Assembly: GCA_002709045.1 (NCBI GenBank)
Contig: PAPJ01000038.1
Span: 62,001-126,000 of the forward strand
DNA: 64,000 bases
Direction of reading: 5' to 3'
From: Planctomycetaceae bacterium
GTDB lineage: Bacteria; Planctomycetota; Planctomycetia; Pirellulales; Pirellulaceae
Positions 52,583-61,811 of this stretch are shown here, piece by piece. A program made the position numbers and the translations under genes. Below the pieces are notes generated by a model. That model made no database searches. It had not been told where the DNA came from and was given only the letters and a program-made list of their open reading frames with translations. Position 1 is the stretch's first letter, and each line of letters opens with the position of its first letter.

Positions 52583-55054
52583 ATGCGAAAATTCATTCTC
52601 CTTTCAATGATCGGCTGTCTATCATCATCAGTCCTTTCTTCAGCAGCCGACTATCCTCTTAAGCCTGTCCCTTTTAACAAGGTGGTAATCACAAGTAGTT
52701 TTTGGCGGCCACGTCTTGTAACCCAACGGAAGACACTTGTACCTTTTGCGTTCGAACGCACACAAGCGGGGGTGCGCCATCTAGCGGCTGCAAGAGATTA
52801 CCTGAAGGGTATTCCTCAGGAGGATCACCGGCCACATCGCTTTATCGATTCCGATTTGTACAAGGTAATGGAAGGTGCCGCCTATCTGCTGCAGTTGCAA
52901 AAAGACCCGGGTCTCGAACAGACTCTGGACACACTTGCCACCCTCATTTCTGAGGCTCAGCATGACAACGGGTATCTATATCCGTCTCATACCACCGGCA
53001 TCGGTAAAGAACGCGATATGATGGGTGATAATCCTTACACTTTCATCGTGCATAGCCATGAGCTTTATAACGTTGGCCATATGTACGAAGCCGCAATCGC
53101 GTACTATCGGGCGACGGGAAAACGCAAATTGCTAGATGTTGCTGAAAAGAGTGCCCAGCACATTAATAAAGTTATTTTCGAGGGTGACCCACAATACAAT
53201 AACGGAAGGCCGGTTTTACAGGCTCCCGGACATCAGGAGATGGAGTTGGCCCTGGTGCGTTTATATCGTGTGACAGGCAAGGAACTTTATCTTGATATGG
53301 CCCGCAAGTTTCTGGAAATTAGAGGGAATACCTACGTACCCAATGGGGAGGGTGTTATGGCACCCACCTACGCACAGCAACATGCGCCGGTTATCGACCA
53401 GAAAGAAGCCGTCGGACACGCAGTACGAGCAACCTATCAATATTCGGCTATGGCAGATGTGGGGACTTTGACTGGCGAACCTGCCTATGGCAAAGCACTT
53501 AGTCGCATTTGGGGCAACATAACAGACACGCGGATGCATATTACCGGAGGGCTCGGCGCAGTACACGGGATAGAGGGTTTTGGTCCAAAATATGAACTGC
53601 CAAATGCAGACGCTTTTAATGAAACCTGCGCTGCTGTCGGCAACGTGCTTTTTAACTATCGCATGTTCCTGCTAACCAAGGATGCCAAATATTTAGATGT
53701 TGCTGAAGTCGCTTTATTAAATAACGTGCTCGCGGCCGTCAATCTGGAAGGCAATCGTTTTTTCTATGTCAATCCTCTGGACGCTGACGGAAAATATCCT
53801 TTCAATCACGGGACGGCAGGCCGCGCTCCATGGTTTGGTACTGCCTGTTGTCCGTCCAACATGGCACGCCTTTTACCTCAGGTGCCCGGAATGACCTATG
53901 CGCACGACAACGAAGAACTATTCATCACGTTCTTTGCAGAAAGCACTACCAAGATTGAACTCAAGGGAGTCGAGATCAACGTCCAGCAAAAAACAGCTTA
54001 TCCAAATGATGGTTCGATTAATGTCATTCTCAATCCGGCCAGGCCCACCACGTTTCGTTTAAACCTGCGAATACCAACCTGGACTCAGGAGCAATTTGTT
54101 CCGGGCGATCTTTATCGTTACACAGACCCGCAGTCGCCACCCAGTACGCTCAACGTAAACGGCGAACCGCTTAGTATCAATATTGATAAGGGATTCGCCA
54201 TGATCGAGCGAGAATGGAAAAAGGGGGATGAAGTAACACTCGAATTACCGATGCCCCTGAAAACAACAATCTGTCACCCCTCGGTTGAGGCCAATCATGA
54301 TCGGGTTTGTTTTACCCGAGGGCCCTTCGTACTGTGTGCAGAAGAACTGGATAATGGGGGTGCCACTCAACGTTTCTTTTTTGAACGTTTTCCAAAGACG
54401 CAGAATAGCCAGACTTACATAACCAGCACCCAACACGGCTCCTTCATTCAGGCTGATGTGCAGGGCCGGGCCGTTACCCGTCATGGTCGTTCGACCAGAG
54501 CTCGAGTAACACTTACCCCCTATTACGCATGGAATAATCGTGGAACCGGTTCGATGACCGTTTGGTTTCCACGCCAAAAGGACATGTCTGTCTTCGATCC
54601 CCACGCTCTGCCAAAGGAAAGTGTCTTCAACGAACTTATGGCTTCTTATACATGCGAATTGGATACCGTGAATGCAATCGGCGATGGCAAAGAACCCGAA
54701 TGGTCAAGTGGTAACAAAGTCCCGCGTTGGACAAGCCGCGGCCAGAATGGCAATGATCAATGGATTATTGCCAGGTTTAATACAACTAAAGATATCCGCA
54801 GTGTAGGCATCTTTTGGATGCAGGATCAATTTGACGTAAAATTTCCCAAACAATGGACTTTGGAAGTCGAACAGGACGGACAGTGGAAACCATTTAAACT
54901 ATACACGACAGATCGCTACGACACGCGTGCCAATCAATACAACGTGGTGCATCCCGCGTCCCCGCTCCAATGCAACGCAATCCGCATTAACATGAGCCCG
55001 CAACAGGATTCGGCCGTCGGTATTCTGGAATTGAATGTAGTATTTGAGGATTAG
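52583..55054 (+). CDS. Glycoside hydrolase family 127 (beta-L-arabinofuranosidase type), secreted
   Basis: ATG 52583 is preferred over TTG 52508 because a signal peptide (KFILLSMIGCLSSSVLSSAA) follows. The ~823-residue protein has the GH127/DUF1680 (PF07944) alpha/alpha barrel: FNKVVITSSFWRPRL, DSDLYKVMEGAAYLLQ, GHQEMELALVRLYRVTG and GHAVRATYQYSAMADV. The Zn-bound catalytic centre is intact: Glu347 and Cys349 in FNETCAAVGN, Cys422 and Cys423 in TACCPSNMARLLPQ, matching Glu338, Cys340, Cys417 and Cys418 of the characterised Bifidobacterium enzyme. A C-terminal discoidin-like (F5/8) module follows near residues ~720-820. It should release L-arabinofuranose or a similar sugar from a glycan. Next to two sulfatases. 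Confidence 0.93.
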   Translation: MRKFILLSMIGCLSSSVLSSAADYPLKPVPFNKVVITSSFWRPRLVTQRKTLVPFAFERTQAGVRHLAAARDYLKGIPQEDHRPHRFIDSDLYKVMEGAAYLLQLQKDPGLEQTLDTLATLISEAQHDNGYLYPSHTTGIGKERDMMGDNPYTFIVHSHELYNVGHMYEAAIAYYRATGKRKLLDVAEKSAQHINKVIFEGDPQYNNGRPVLQAPGHQEMELALVRLYRVTGKELYLDMARKFLEIRGNTYVPNGEGVMAPTYAQQHAPVIDQKEAVGHAVRATYQYSAMADVGTLTGEPAYGKALSRIWGNITDTRMHITGGLGAVHGIEGFGPKYELPNADAFNETCAAVGNVLFNYRMFLLTKDAKYLDVAEVALLNNVLAAVNLEGNRFFYVNPLDADGKYPFNHGTAGRAPWFGTACCPSNMARLLPQVPGMTYAHDNEELFITFFAESTTKIELKGVEINVQQKTAYPNDGSINVILNPARPTTFRLNLRIPTWTQEQFVPGDLYRYTDPQSPPSTLNVNGEPLSINIDKGFAMIEREWKKGDEVTLELPMPLKTTICHPSVEANHDRVCFTRGPFVLCAEELDNGGATQRFFFERFPKTQNSQTYITSTQHGSFIQADVQGRAVTRHGRSTRARVTLTPYYAWNNRGTGSMTVWFPRQKDMSVFDPHALPKESVFNELMASYTCELDTVNAIGDGKEPEWSSGNKVPRWTSRGQNGNDQWIIARFNTTKDIRSVGIFWMQDQFDVKFPKQWTLEVEQDGQWKPFKLYTTDRYDTRANQYNVVHPASPLQCNAIRINMSPQQDSAVGILELNVVFED

Positions 55055-55068
55055 ATTACTAAGATTCG

Positions 55069-56613
55069 ATGAAAATACCGGGACATGAAACACGCTTTTC
55101 TTGGAGACTTATAGAACCTTTAGTCCTCTTTCTGTGTATCGACAGTTGTTTCGCTAAGCAACCCAATATTCTTTTAATCGTTTCTGAAGATAATGGCCCG
55201 GAATTGGGTTGCTATGGCGATCTATATGCAAAGACGCCACATCTTAACAGACTGGCCACGCAGGGACTCTGTTTTCTAAATGCTTACGTTCCCCAATCCG
55301 GTTGCAGCCAATCAAGGGCGAGTTATTTTACAGGGCTTTACCCACATCAACATGGTCAGTTCGGTTTGGCAACATGGGGTTTCCGGCTCTATCGGGAGGA
55401 TATTCCTAATCTACCTGTTTTGTTAAAACAAGCCGGTTATCGAACCGGTATTATTGGTAAGTTGCATATCAATCCTGCCTCGGCATTCCCTTTCGATTAC
55501 AAGGAAATACCCAATGCCAATTTCCAACGACAAGAGATGCATAAATATGTGGAACATGCAAAGACCTTTATCAACGCTGCCGATTCTCCATTTTTCCTCA
55601 GCATCAATTATCCCGACGCTCATGATCCGTGGATCCGACAGGTCGATGGCATACCGGCAAGCCCGCTAAACGCCGACGCAGTTACACCAATGCCTTATAT
55701 GGGTCTAGACGGTCCAGCCTTACGTGAACTTGTTGCAGATTATTACAACTGCATCAGCCGGCTGGATACTTATATTGGCGAGCTGCTATCAGCCCTTGCG
55801 CAATCCGGCAAAGCCCGTAATACGATGGTCATTTACCTTGGAGACCACGGTGCCGATATGCTTCGCGGAAAACGCACTTGCTATGAGAGCGGGTTAAAAA
55901 TCCCTCTGATCGTCCGCTGGCCCGGCCATATTACCCCGGGACGACCGAAAGACCTTATTTCCACGATTGATTTATTTCCCACAATCCTCGAAGCCGCAGG
56001 ACTAACCAGGCCAGACAATCTCCCCGGTAAATCGCTACAGCCATTATTTAATAACAATAGAACGCTGATGCATCGCGAATACTATTGTGCCGAATATCAT
56101 ACACATGCTGCGGCATCCAACTATTTCCCACAACGATCTATTCGTAACCAACAATACAAACTAATACTAAGTCTTTTACCAGGAACAATTCATCCGGATT
56201 ACGAGGATACAATTCGCAAGTTACATGGTGACCACCTGCAACGGGATTCTCAGCATACACTAAATATTCCCGCACTAATCTCTCAGACAACATCCCGAGT
56301 GCGATCGGCTTACGAACGAATGCGACGACCACCCGAGATACAGCTTTACGATCTCACAAACGATCCATACGAATTCATTGATCTGGCAGATTCACTGGCA
56401 CACCAATCTATCAAACGAACACTACTCTTGGAATTGGAAAAGTGGCGCGAGGACACTTCGGATCCTCTGCTGGATCCCCTTTCGCTCAAACAATTAACGG
56501 CTGAGGTGCAGTCTGTTACAAATAGAACGATTGCTCGCAAACACGATTGGCAGTACCCCATATATTTCTTCAACAACATCGAAGAGGATATTCCCATCCC
56601 GCAACTCAAATAA
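55069..56613 (+). CDS. Sulfatase-family protein with CSQSR active site, secreted
   Basis: A 514-residue protein with a signal peptide (residues ~10-28). The fold is that of heparan-N-sulfatase-like sulfatases: NILLIVSEDNGPELGCYGD, SGCSQSRASYFTGLYPHQHGQFGLAT, LGDHGADMLRGKRTCYESGLKIPLIVRWPG. Two usual positions differ: the first metal Asp pair reads Glu-Asp-Asn, and the formylglycine motif around Cys79 is C-S-Q-S-R, with Gln for Pro. Formylglycine-generating enzyme needs C-x-P-x-R, so the enzyme may be matured differently, be unmodified, or be inactive. The Asp-His pair and Lys remain. It follows the GH127 gene by 14 bases and probably shares its transcript. Confidence 0.92.
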   Translation: MKIPGHETRFSWRLIEPLVLFLCIDSCFAKQPNILLIVSEDNGPELGCYGDLYAKTPHLNRLATQGLCFLNAYVPQSGCSQSRASYFTGLYPHQHGQFGLATWGFRLYREDIPNLPVLLKQAGYRTGIIGKLHINPASAFPFDYKEIPNANFQRQEMHKYVEHAKTFINAADSPFFLSINYPDAHDPWIRQVDGIPASPLNADAVTPMPYMGLDGPALRELVADYYNCISRLDTYIGELLSALAQSGKARNTMVIYLGDHGADMLRGKRTCYESGLKIPLIVRWPGHITPGRPKDLISTIDLFPTILEAAGLTRPDNLPGKSLQPLFNNNRTLMHREYYCAEYHTHAAASNYFPQRSIRNQQYKLILSLLPGTIHPDYEDTIRKLHGDHLQRDSQHTLNIPALISQTTSRVRSAYERMRRPPEIQLYDLTNDPYEFIDLADSLAHQSIKRTLLLELEKWREDTSDPLLDPLSLKQLTAEVQSVTNRTIARKHDWQYPIYFFNNIEEDIPIPQLK

Positions 56614-56663
56614 CTGTTAAGCAATCTATCCTCGTTACCTTTTGTGCCGGCAATGATTCTACT

Positions 56664-58100
56664 ATGCATTACAACACCCGCTTACCGCTATTGCTTCTCT
56701 CTGCAACACTGCTGTTAGGTCTTAGCAACAACACTAACGCGCAAACCCAACACAATATTGTGTTGTTTCTTATTGACGATCTGGGCTGGAGCGACCTTGC
56801 CTGTCAGGGTAGTAGCTACTATCAAACACCACACATTGACCGACTGGCCAGTCAGGGGGTCAGGTTCACCGATGCATACGCGGCCTGCGCAGTTTGCACA
56901 CCTACACGGGCAGCAATCATGACCGGAAAATATCCCGCTCGTATACTAATGACTGAATGGCTGCCATCGGGACGTTGGAACCCCAAAGCCAAACTTCGGG
57001 AAGGACGCTTTCTGCGTGATTTACCTCGTGAGGAATTTACACTTGCAGAGGCACTACGTGCTGCCGGCTATCGCACCGGCCATTTTGGGAAATGGCATCT
57101 CGGAACTGAAACATTCGGAATGCCCGAGCATCATGGCTTCGATATAAATGTAGGAGGCAACCCTCATGGAAATCCCGGGAATTACTTTTATCCCTATAAC
57201 GGGACCTGGAAGATTCCAACTACCAATCAGAAAGCTACCTGGAGTGTCCTCAAAGGTGGGCATCCAGGTGAATATCTTACTGATCGACTAACAGACGATG
57301 CTGTTAATTTTATTCGGCAAAGCCAGGCCGACGAGAAGCCATTTTTTTTATACTTTCCTCATTACGGCGTACATACTCCGATTCAGGCCAAAGAAGAAGT
57401 CACGGCGAAATATGCAGCCATACCGAAAATTGAGCAACAGGGCATCCCGGCTTATGCGGCAATGGTGGAAAGTATCGACGATAGTGTCGGGAAGATCCAA
57501 AAAACCCTTGAAAAACTGGGCTTGGTAGATAACACCGTGGTAATTTTTACGAGTGATAACGGTGGATTTTGGAAAGCAACGTCAAATGCCCCCCTGCGAG
57601 CCAATAAAGGTGCCTATTACGAAGGAGGAATTCGTGTCCCGTTGATTATCAGGTGGCCAGGCGAAACACGTGACGGCCATGTTGAAAGAACACCCTCGAC
57701 CAGTTCCGATCTGTATCCGACATGCTTAACAGCAGCAGGCTTACCTTTACTTCCTAATCAACATCAGGATGGTGTCGATCTAAGTCCATTGCTAGACGGG
57801 CAGGGTACTATTGCCGACCGTTCACTGTTTTGGCATTATCCGCATTACAACAACCATCCTTCAAGCGTACCTTCTAGTGTTATCCGAAAGGGTTATTGGA
57901 AGTTAATCCAAAGCTATGATCCCGAGGGCCTGGAGCTATATAACCTCAATAACGATCTAGCTGAATCCACTAATCTGGTTTCCAGCAGGCCCGCTATTAC
58001 CGCCGCGTTGATGAAGGAACTTGAAGCCTGGAAGTTATCGGTGGGAGCTGAGAAGATGCTTCCTAATCCGGATTATAAGAGTGTACCTTTGAAAAAGTAG
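56664..58100 (+). CDS. Sulfatase (type I, formylglycine-dependent), secreted
   Basis: ATG 56664 is chosen because a signal peptide (TRLPLLLLSATLLLGLSNN) follows; the open frame to 56547 overlaps the previous gene. The 478-residue protein has NIVLFLIDDLGWSDLACQG, CTPTRAAIMTG with Cys78 as formylglycine precursor, FGKWHLGTETFG, TSDNGGFWKATSN and NKGAYYEGGIRVPLIIRWPG, i.e. every catalytic and metal residue expected of an arylsulfatase. It ends with the usual GYWKLIQSYDPEGLELYNLNNDLAE. Third of a GH127-sulfatase-sulfatase series on one strand; convergent with the DUF1552 gene 13 bases away. Confidence 0.95.
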   Translation: MHYNTRLPLLLLSATLLLGLSNNTNAQTQHNIVLFLIDDLGWSDLACQGSSYYQTPHIDRLASQGVRFTDAYAACAVCTPTRAAIMTGKYPARILMTEWLPSGRWNPKAKLREGRFLRDLPREEFTLAEALRAAGYRTGHFGKWHLGTETFGMPEHHGFDINVGGNPHGNPGNYFYPYNGTWKIPTTNQKATWSVLKGGHPGEYLTDRLTDDAVNFIRQSQADEKPFFLYFPHYGVHTPIQAKEEVTAKYAAIPKIEQQGIPAYAAMVESIDDSVGKIQKTLEKLGLVDNTVVIFTSDNGGFWKATSNAPLRANKGAYYEGGIRVPLIIRWPGETRDGHVERTPSTSSDLYPTCLTAAGLPLLPNQHQDGVDLSPLLDGQGTIADRSLFWHYPHYNNHPSSVPSSVIRKGYWKLIQSYDPEGLELYNLNNDLAESTNLVSSRPAITAALMKELEAWKLSVGAEKMLPNPDYKSVPLKK

Positions 58101-58113
58101 TTAGTACGAGCTC

Positions 58114-59376
58114 CTATAAATCCAATACACCCTGATTGGTGCCAAACGAATCCGTTTCAACTCCCATTCTCCGCAGGAGATTCACGTAGAGATTACAAAG
58201 CGGAGTATTCTTGTTGTATTTTCCTGCCTTAACAAACCTACCATGTTCATATCCCCCTCCGGCAACGATAATCGGAAGGTTTTTAGGGTCATGAGCGTTG
58301 GCGTTGCCCAGATTGCTTCCCAGCAATACCGAAGTATGGTCAAGCAGCCGTTTGCCCGATTCCTGCACTTCTGTCATCTGAGTTAAAAATCTATTGAACG
58401 TATCTAGCAGGGCTGTTTCGATAATTTTCAACTGTCTAATCTTATTTGGATCCTGACCGTGGTGGGACAGGTTATGATGTTCCGCCGTCACGCCATTGAT
58501 TTGCGGAACAACAAGATGGTCCTGTATGACCATACTGATAACGCGCGAAGAGTCGGTTTGCAGGATTAATGGAATGATCTTAAACCAGCTACTGGTTCGC
58601 CCAACGAGATCCGATTTATCTGCAATATCCTGAGGCGGTGCAATCTCTAACTTAGGTTTTGATTTATCAAGCCACGCTTCTGATTCCTTGAGATCCTGTT
58701 CCGCTTCCCTAATTGATGCAAAGAACTCATCTAGCTGACGACGGTCATTGCTGCTGGTATTGCGTTGCAGCGACCTCGTCTGTTCACCTACTAAATCCAG
58801 TATACTGCGACCTTCGGCCAATCGCCTACGTTGTCTATGCACTTCCCCGGGACTCCCTTGCAAAAACATCTTTGCGAACAACTGTGAGGGTCGGTTTTCA
58901 GCTGGGATCATTACACCGTTGGCATCGTAAGACTGACTTTCACCACCTTCCGTGCTAAGAGCTACGGATGAGAAACGTGTTTTATTACCGATATGAGCCG
59001 CAGCAACCTGATCAACGGAAATTGAATTTCGAAATCCACCCAACCCCGGATTGCGGGCAGCTGACAAAAATGTCATCTCCGTATCATGAGGCTCCTTTCC
59101 GGTTTGTTCCGGATGCGACAGTCCGGCAATCAAACTGAAATCTTTTCGATGTTTTTGCAGTATTGAAAGGTATTCGGTCGTTTCATATTCCTTACCGGTT
59201 GTTTGCGGATAGAGTGAGGGTGAATGCAGGCCCAGTGTACTGCAAATCATCACCATCCGTTTCGGCGGGATCTGTTGCTGCCCTAACACCACTGGACTCA
59301 TGGATTCCAGCAATGGTAGTGACACCGCGACGCCTGACGCTTTTAAGACTTCCCGGCGTGAGATGGGAGTATGCAT
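58114..59376 (-). CDS. DUF1552 family Tat-exported protein (intact HxxSHH)
   Basis: A 420-residue protein with a twin-arginine signal (ISRREVLKASGVAVSLPLLES). DUF1552 landmarks are RMVMICSTLGLHSPSLYPQ, FSLIAGLSHPEQ, HDTEMTFLSAA, SISVDQVAAAHIG, VALSTEGGES, and the family motif HNLSHH in EHHNLSHHGQDP. The end (GVETDSFGTNQGVLDL) is standard. Its ATG overlaps the stop of the DUF1592 gene (TAATG at 59374-59378), with AAGGAAC just upstream, so it is the third gene of a translationally coupled operon. It presumably works with the cytochrome outside the cytoplasm; activity unknown. Confidence 0.92.
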   Translation of the reverse strand: MHTPISRREVLKASGVAVSLPLLESMSPVVLGQQQIPPKRMVMICSTLGLHSPSLYPQTTGKEYETTEYLSILQKHRKDFSLIAGLSHPEQTGKEPHDTEMTFLSAARNPGLGGFRNSISVDQVAAAHIGNKTRFSSVALSTEGGESQSYDANGVMIPAENRPSQLFAKMFLQGSPGEVHRQRRRLAEGRSILDLVGEQTRSLQRNTSSNDRRQLDEFFASIREAEQDLKESEAWLDKSKPKLEIAPPQDIADKSDLVGRTSSWFKIIPLILQTDSSRVISMVIQDHLVVPQINGVTAEHHNLSHHGQDPNKIRQLKIIETALLDTFNRFLTQMTEVQESGKRLLDHTSVLLGSNLGNANAHDPKNLPIIVAGGGYEHGRFVKAGKYNKNTPLCNLYVNLLRRMGVETDSFGTNQGVLDL

Positions 59377-61811
59377 TATCGTTCCTTAAACAACCGGCTC
59401 TGGACAACCTGATGGATTAACGTTTTCATTCTATACTGATCATTTTTTGTTTGCCTCAGTATACGTTCCACTTCAGTACGATCCGCGAAATCTATCTCCG
59501 CGCCCGTGGAAAAAACAATTAATTGGGAGACGACATTACGGGCGACTTGATCAGCCGAACTAAGCAAATTACGCTTGTATTCTATCACGTTCCGGAAGGC
59601 CACCCCCTCTGCGGTTACACCGGAGGCGTCCACCTTCTGTCCTAAATCGTAATCCACCGTTGCGAATCGCAAACCCGGGTTAGCTTCACGTGTGACACCA
59701 CGACTGTTACGATACTGCGTTCGAAAATTACCCACCGGATCAAATGCCTCCAAAGCAAATCCCGGAGGATCAATTTTACGATGACAGACCGCACACGTTT
59801 CATTTTCCTGGTGTTTTTCCAGTGTATCCCGAATCGTTGTCGCGCCCCTGGTGTCCGGTTCAATCGACCCAATATTAGGCGGAGGTGGACTGGGTGGTAA
59901 ACCCAACAGATTACTTAATACAAAATTACCGCGTTTAACCGGTGTCGTCACCGTGCCATTGGCCGTAATCTTGGCAATCGATGCCTGTGTGATTATACCT
60001 CCACGCACGCTATCGGCTGGCAATGTGACTTTACGTATCTGTTCACCTAAGACGCCTTCAATCCCGTAATGCTCTGCAAGTTTGCGGTTCATAAAAGTAA
60101 AATCCGAATCTATCAAATTACTCACACTCAAATCATGCTCGATCAAATACTTAACAAATCCGCGCGTTTCCGCAAGCATGGCCCTTCGCAGCACATCATC
60201 GTATTCAGGATACAGGAAATTATCTGGCGTCGTTTCATCAATACGCCGCAACTCGAGCCACTGATCCAGAAAGCCGTGGATAAACCTTTCTGATCTGGGA
60301 TCAGCCAACATACGATCAACCTGGTCCCTTAAGACGTCGGGAGTCGATAGTGTTCCTGCAACTGCCAAATCGATTAATTCGGAGTCCGGAATACTGCGCC
60401 ACAGAAATGCGGATACTCTCCTTGCCAGATCAATATCATCAAGTCTTCCGCTTTTACCCGTCTGAAATATAACTTCCGGCGAAATTAGTATAGCCCGCAA
60501 TGGTATCCGTGCTGCTTCCACAAAATCCTGACCTGCTGCCAGGCCCGCGTCGGCAAGCGAAACCAAAGATTCAATCTCCTCCTCAGAGACATCACGCCCA
60601 AAGGCGCGAGGTGCTAAAGCTATCACGCTGTCACGTATGTGATCTCGCGGAGATTTGGAAAATACCGGGTAAAATGCTCGGGCCGCTCGATGTCGTGGCT
60701 GCCGAAACTCCCAATCTATCCCGGGAAACAGGTCGCGGGTTCGCTGTGGAGGCCAGACAGTTTCCAACGGCCCCTGAATAACAACTTTATGTATACGAAC
60801 GCCTTCCCCTTGATACTTGCTAGCGGGTTGTGCGTTATAAATCACCTTACCATCGGGCGCCGGATCCAACTCGTCAGCACTAACGTATATATAGTCATCT
60901 GGACGGAGATATTTCGTCGTTGCAACCGTACGGTACTCGTCGCCGGACAGATCCCAGGCAGCAAACAACTCACTTTGACCCTGTTGATCATTTTGCCGCT
61001 TAAGACTTACGGTAATTGAAGAACGCGGATTGTGTGCGGCAGCCGTTACGGTAATCCGATACCGGCCAGGAACCTCAAACCGTATACCATTAGTATCCGA
61101 GCGTAATACATAATTAGCACCACGAAAGGTTACCACGTCCTGTTCCGTCTTAAAGACCGTACCGCCACCACGTCGAACTTCACGGTCAACCCACATTTGA
61201 ATATAGGGGGAATTGTAATAGTCGAGCACCCTTGGCTCCAAATTGGGCTTAGCAGATAATTCAATAGCTTCATCCAAAGCAAGGTCCGCTGCTGCTAGTA
61301 GTCCTTTGACATGGACACTTGACATTTCTTGTTTTTCGGCAACGACATCGAAACTTGCTGCTTCATTTTCCGGAGGCAAAAACCGAGCAATCTGGCCGCC
61401 TATACCCAACAGATCGTGAAGCACATGCTCGTATTCATACCTGGTTAAACGCCGCGACGGGACGCGCCCGTACAGTTCCTGATTTTGACGATTTACATCG
61501 GTCAACGAACGATTGAGCCGAGCCAAAGCTTGTTGCCTGAGTTGTATGGCTGGCTGGGCAGCATCTTTCGGCGGCATTTCACCGCGGGCAACCTTATCGA
61601 ACACTTTTACCCAACTGCGGTAATCTCCCGCATTATCGAAGCCCAGCGAAAGTTTGCTGAGATCTAGCCCTGTCTCCGTTTGAGTATCATGGCAATCCAG
61701 ACAGGCACTCCGTACGAATTCGTTAATCACATCATCCGCATAGATTTTCTCGCCCACCATAAAGGCTGCCGCTGCTATCAGGCCCGTAATTATCCCCACA
61801 CGATGTTTCAT
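59376..61811 (-). CDS. Planctomycete cytochrome c protein with DUF1587/1592/1588/1585 domains
   Basis: An 811-residue secreted protein: signal peptide (VGIITGLIAAAAFMVGEKIYA), a cytochrome-like domain with RSACLDCHDTQTETGLDLSKL and GEMPPKDAA, DUF1587 (RLTRYEYEHVLHDLLGIGG), a beta-rich stretch with RYRITVTAAAHNPRSSITVSL, DUF1592 (FLWRSIPDSELIDLAVAG), DUF1588 (VRGGIITQASIAKITANG...PVKRGNFVLSNLLG) and DUF1585 at CAVCHRKIDPPGFALEAFDPVGNFR. It keeps the same two CxxCH sites as the homologue at 29476 but is ~90 residues shorter. Its start overlaps the stop of the propeller-cytochrome gene (TAATG at 61809-61813) and its stop overlaps the DUF1552 start. Confidence 0.92.
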   Translation of the reverse strand: MKHRVGIITGLIAAAAFMVGEKIYADDVINEFVRSACLDCHDTQTETGLDLSKLSLGFDNAGDYRSWVKVFDKVARGEMPPKDAAQPAIQLRQQALARLNRSLTDVNRQNQELYGRVPSRRLTRYEYEHVLHDLLGIGGQIARFLPPENEAASFDVVAEKQEMSSVHVKGLLAAADLALDEAIELSAKPNLEPRVLDYYNSPYIQMWVDREVRRGGGTVFKTEQDVVTFRGANYVLRSDTNGIRFEVPGRYRITVTAAAHNPRSSITVSLKRQNDQQGQSELFAAWDLSGDEYRTVATTKYLRPDDYIYVSADELDPAPDGKVIYNAQPASKYQGEGVRIHKVVIQGPLETVWPPQRTRDLFPGIDWEFRQPRHRAARAFYPVFSKSPRDHIRDSVIALAPRAFGRDVSEEEIESLVSLADAGLAAGQDFVEAARIPLRAILISPEVIFQTGKSGRLDDIDLARRVSAFLWRSIPDSELIDLAVAGTLSTPDVLRDQVDRMLADPRSERFIHGFLDQWLELRRIDETTPDNFLYPEYDDVLRRAMLAETRGFVKYLIEHDLSVSNLIDSDFTFMNRKLAEHYGIEGVLGEQIRKVTLPADSVRGGIITQASIAKITANGTVTTPVKRGNFVLSNLLGLPPSPPPPNIGSIEPDTRGATTIRDTLEKHQENETCAVCHRKIDPPGFALEAFDPVGNFRTQYRNSRGVTREANPGLRFATVDYDLGQKVDASGVTAEGVAFRNVIEYKRNLLSSADQVARNVVSQLIVFSTGAEIDFADRTEVERILRQTKNDQYRMKTLIHQVVQSRLFKER

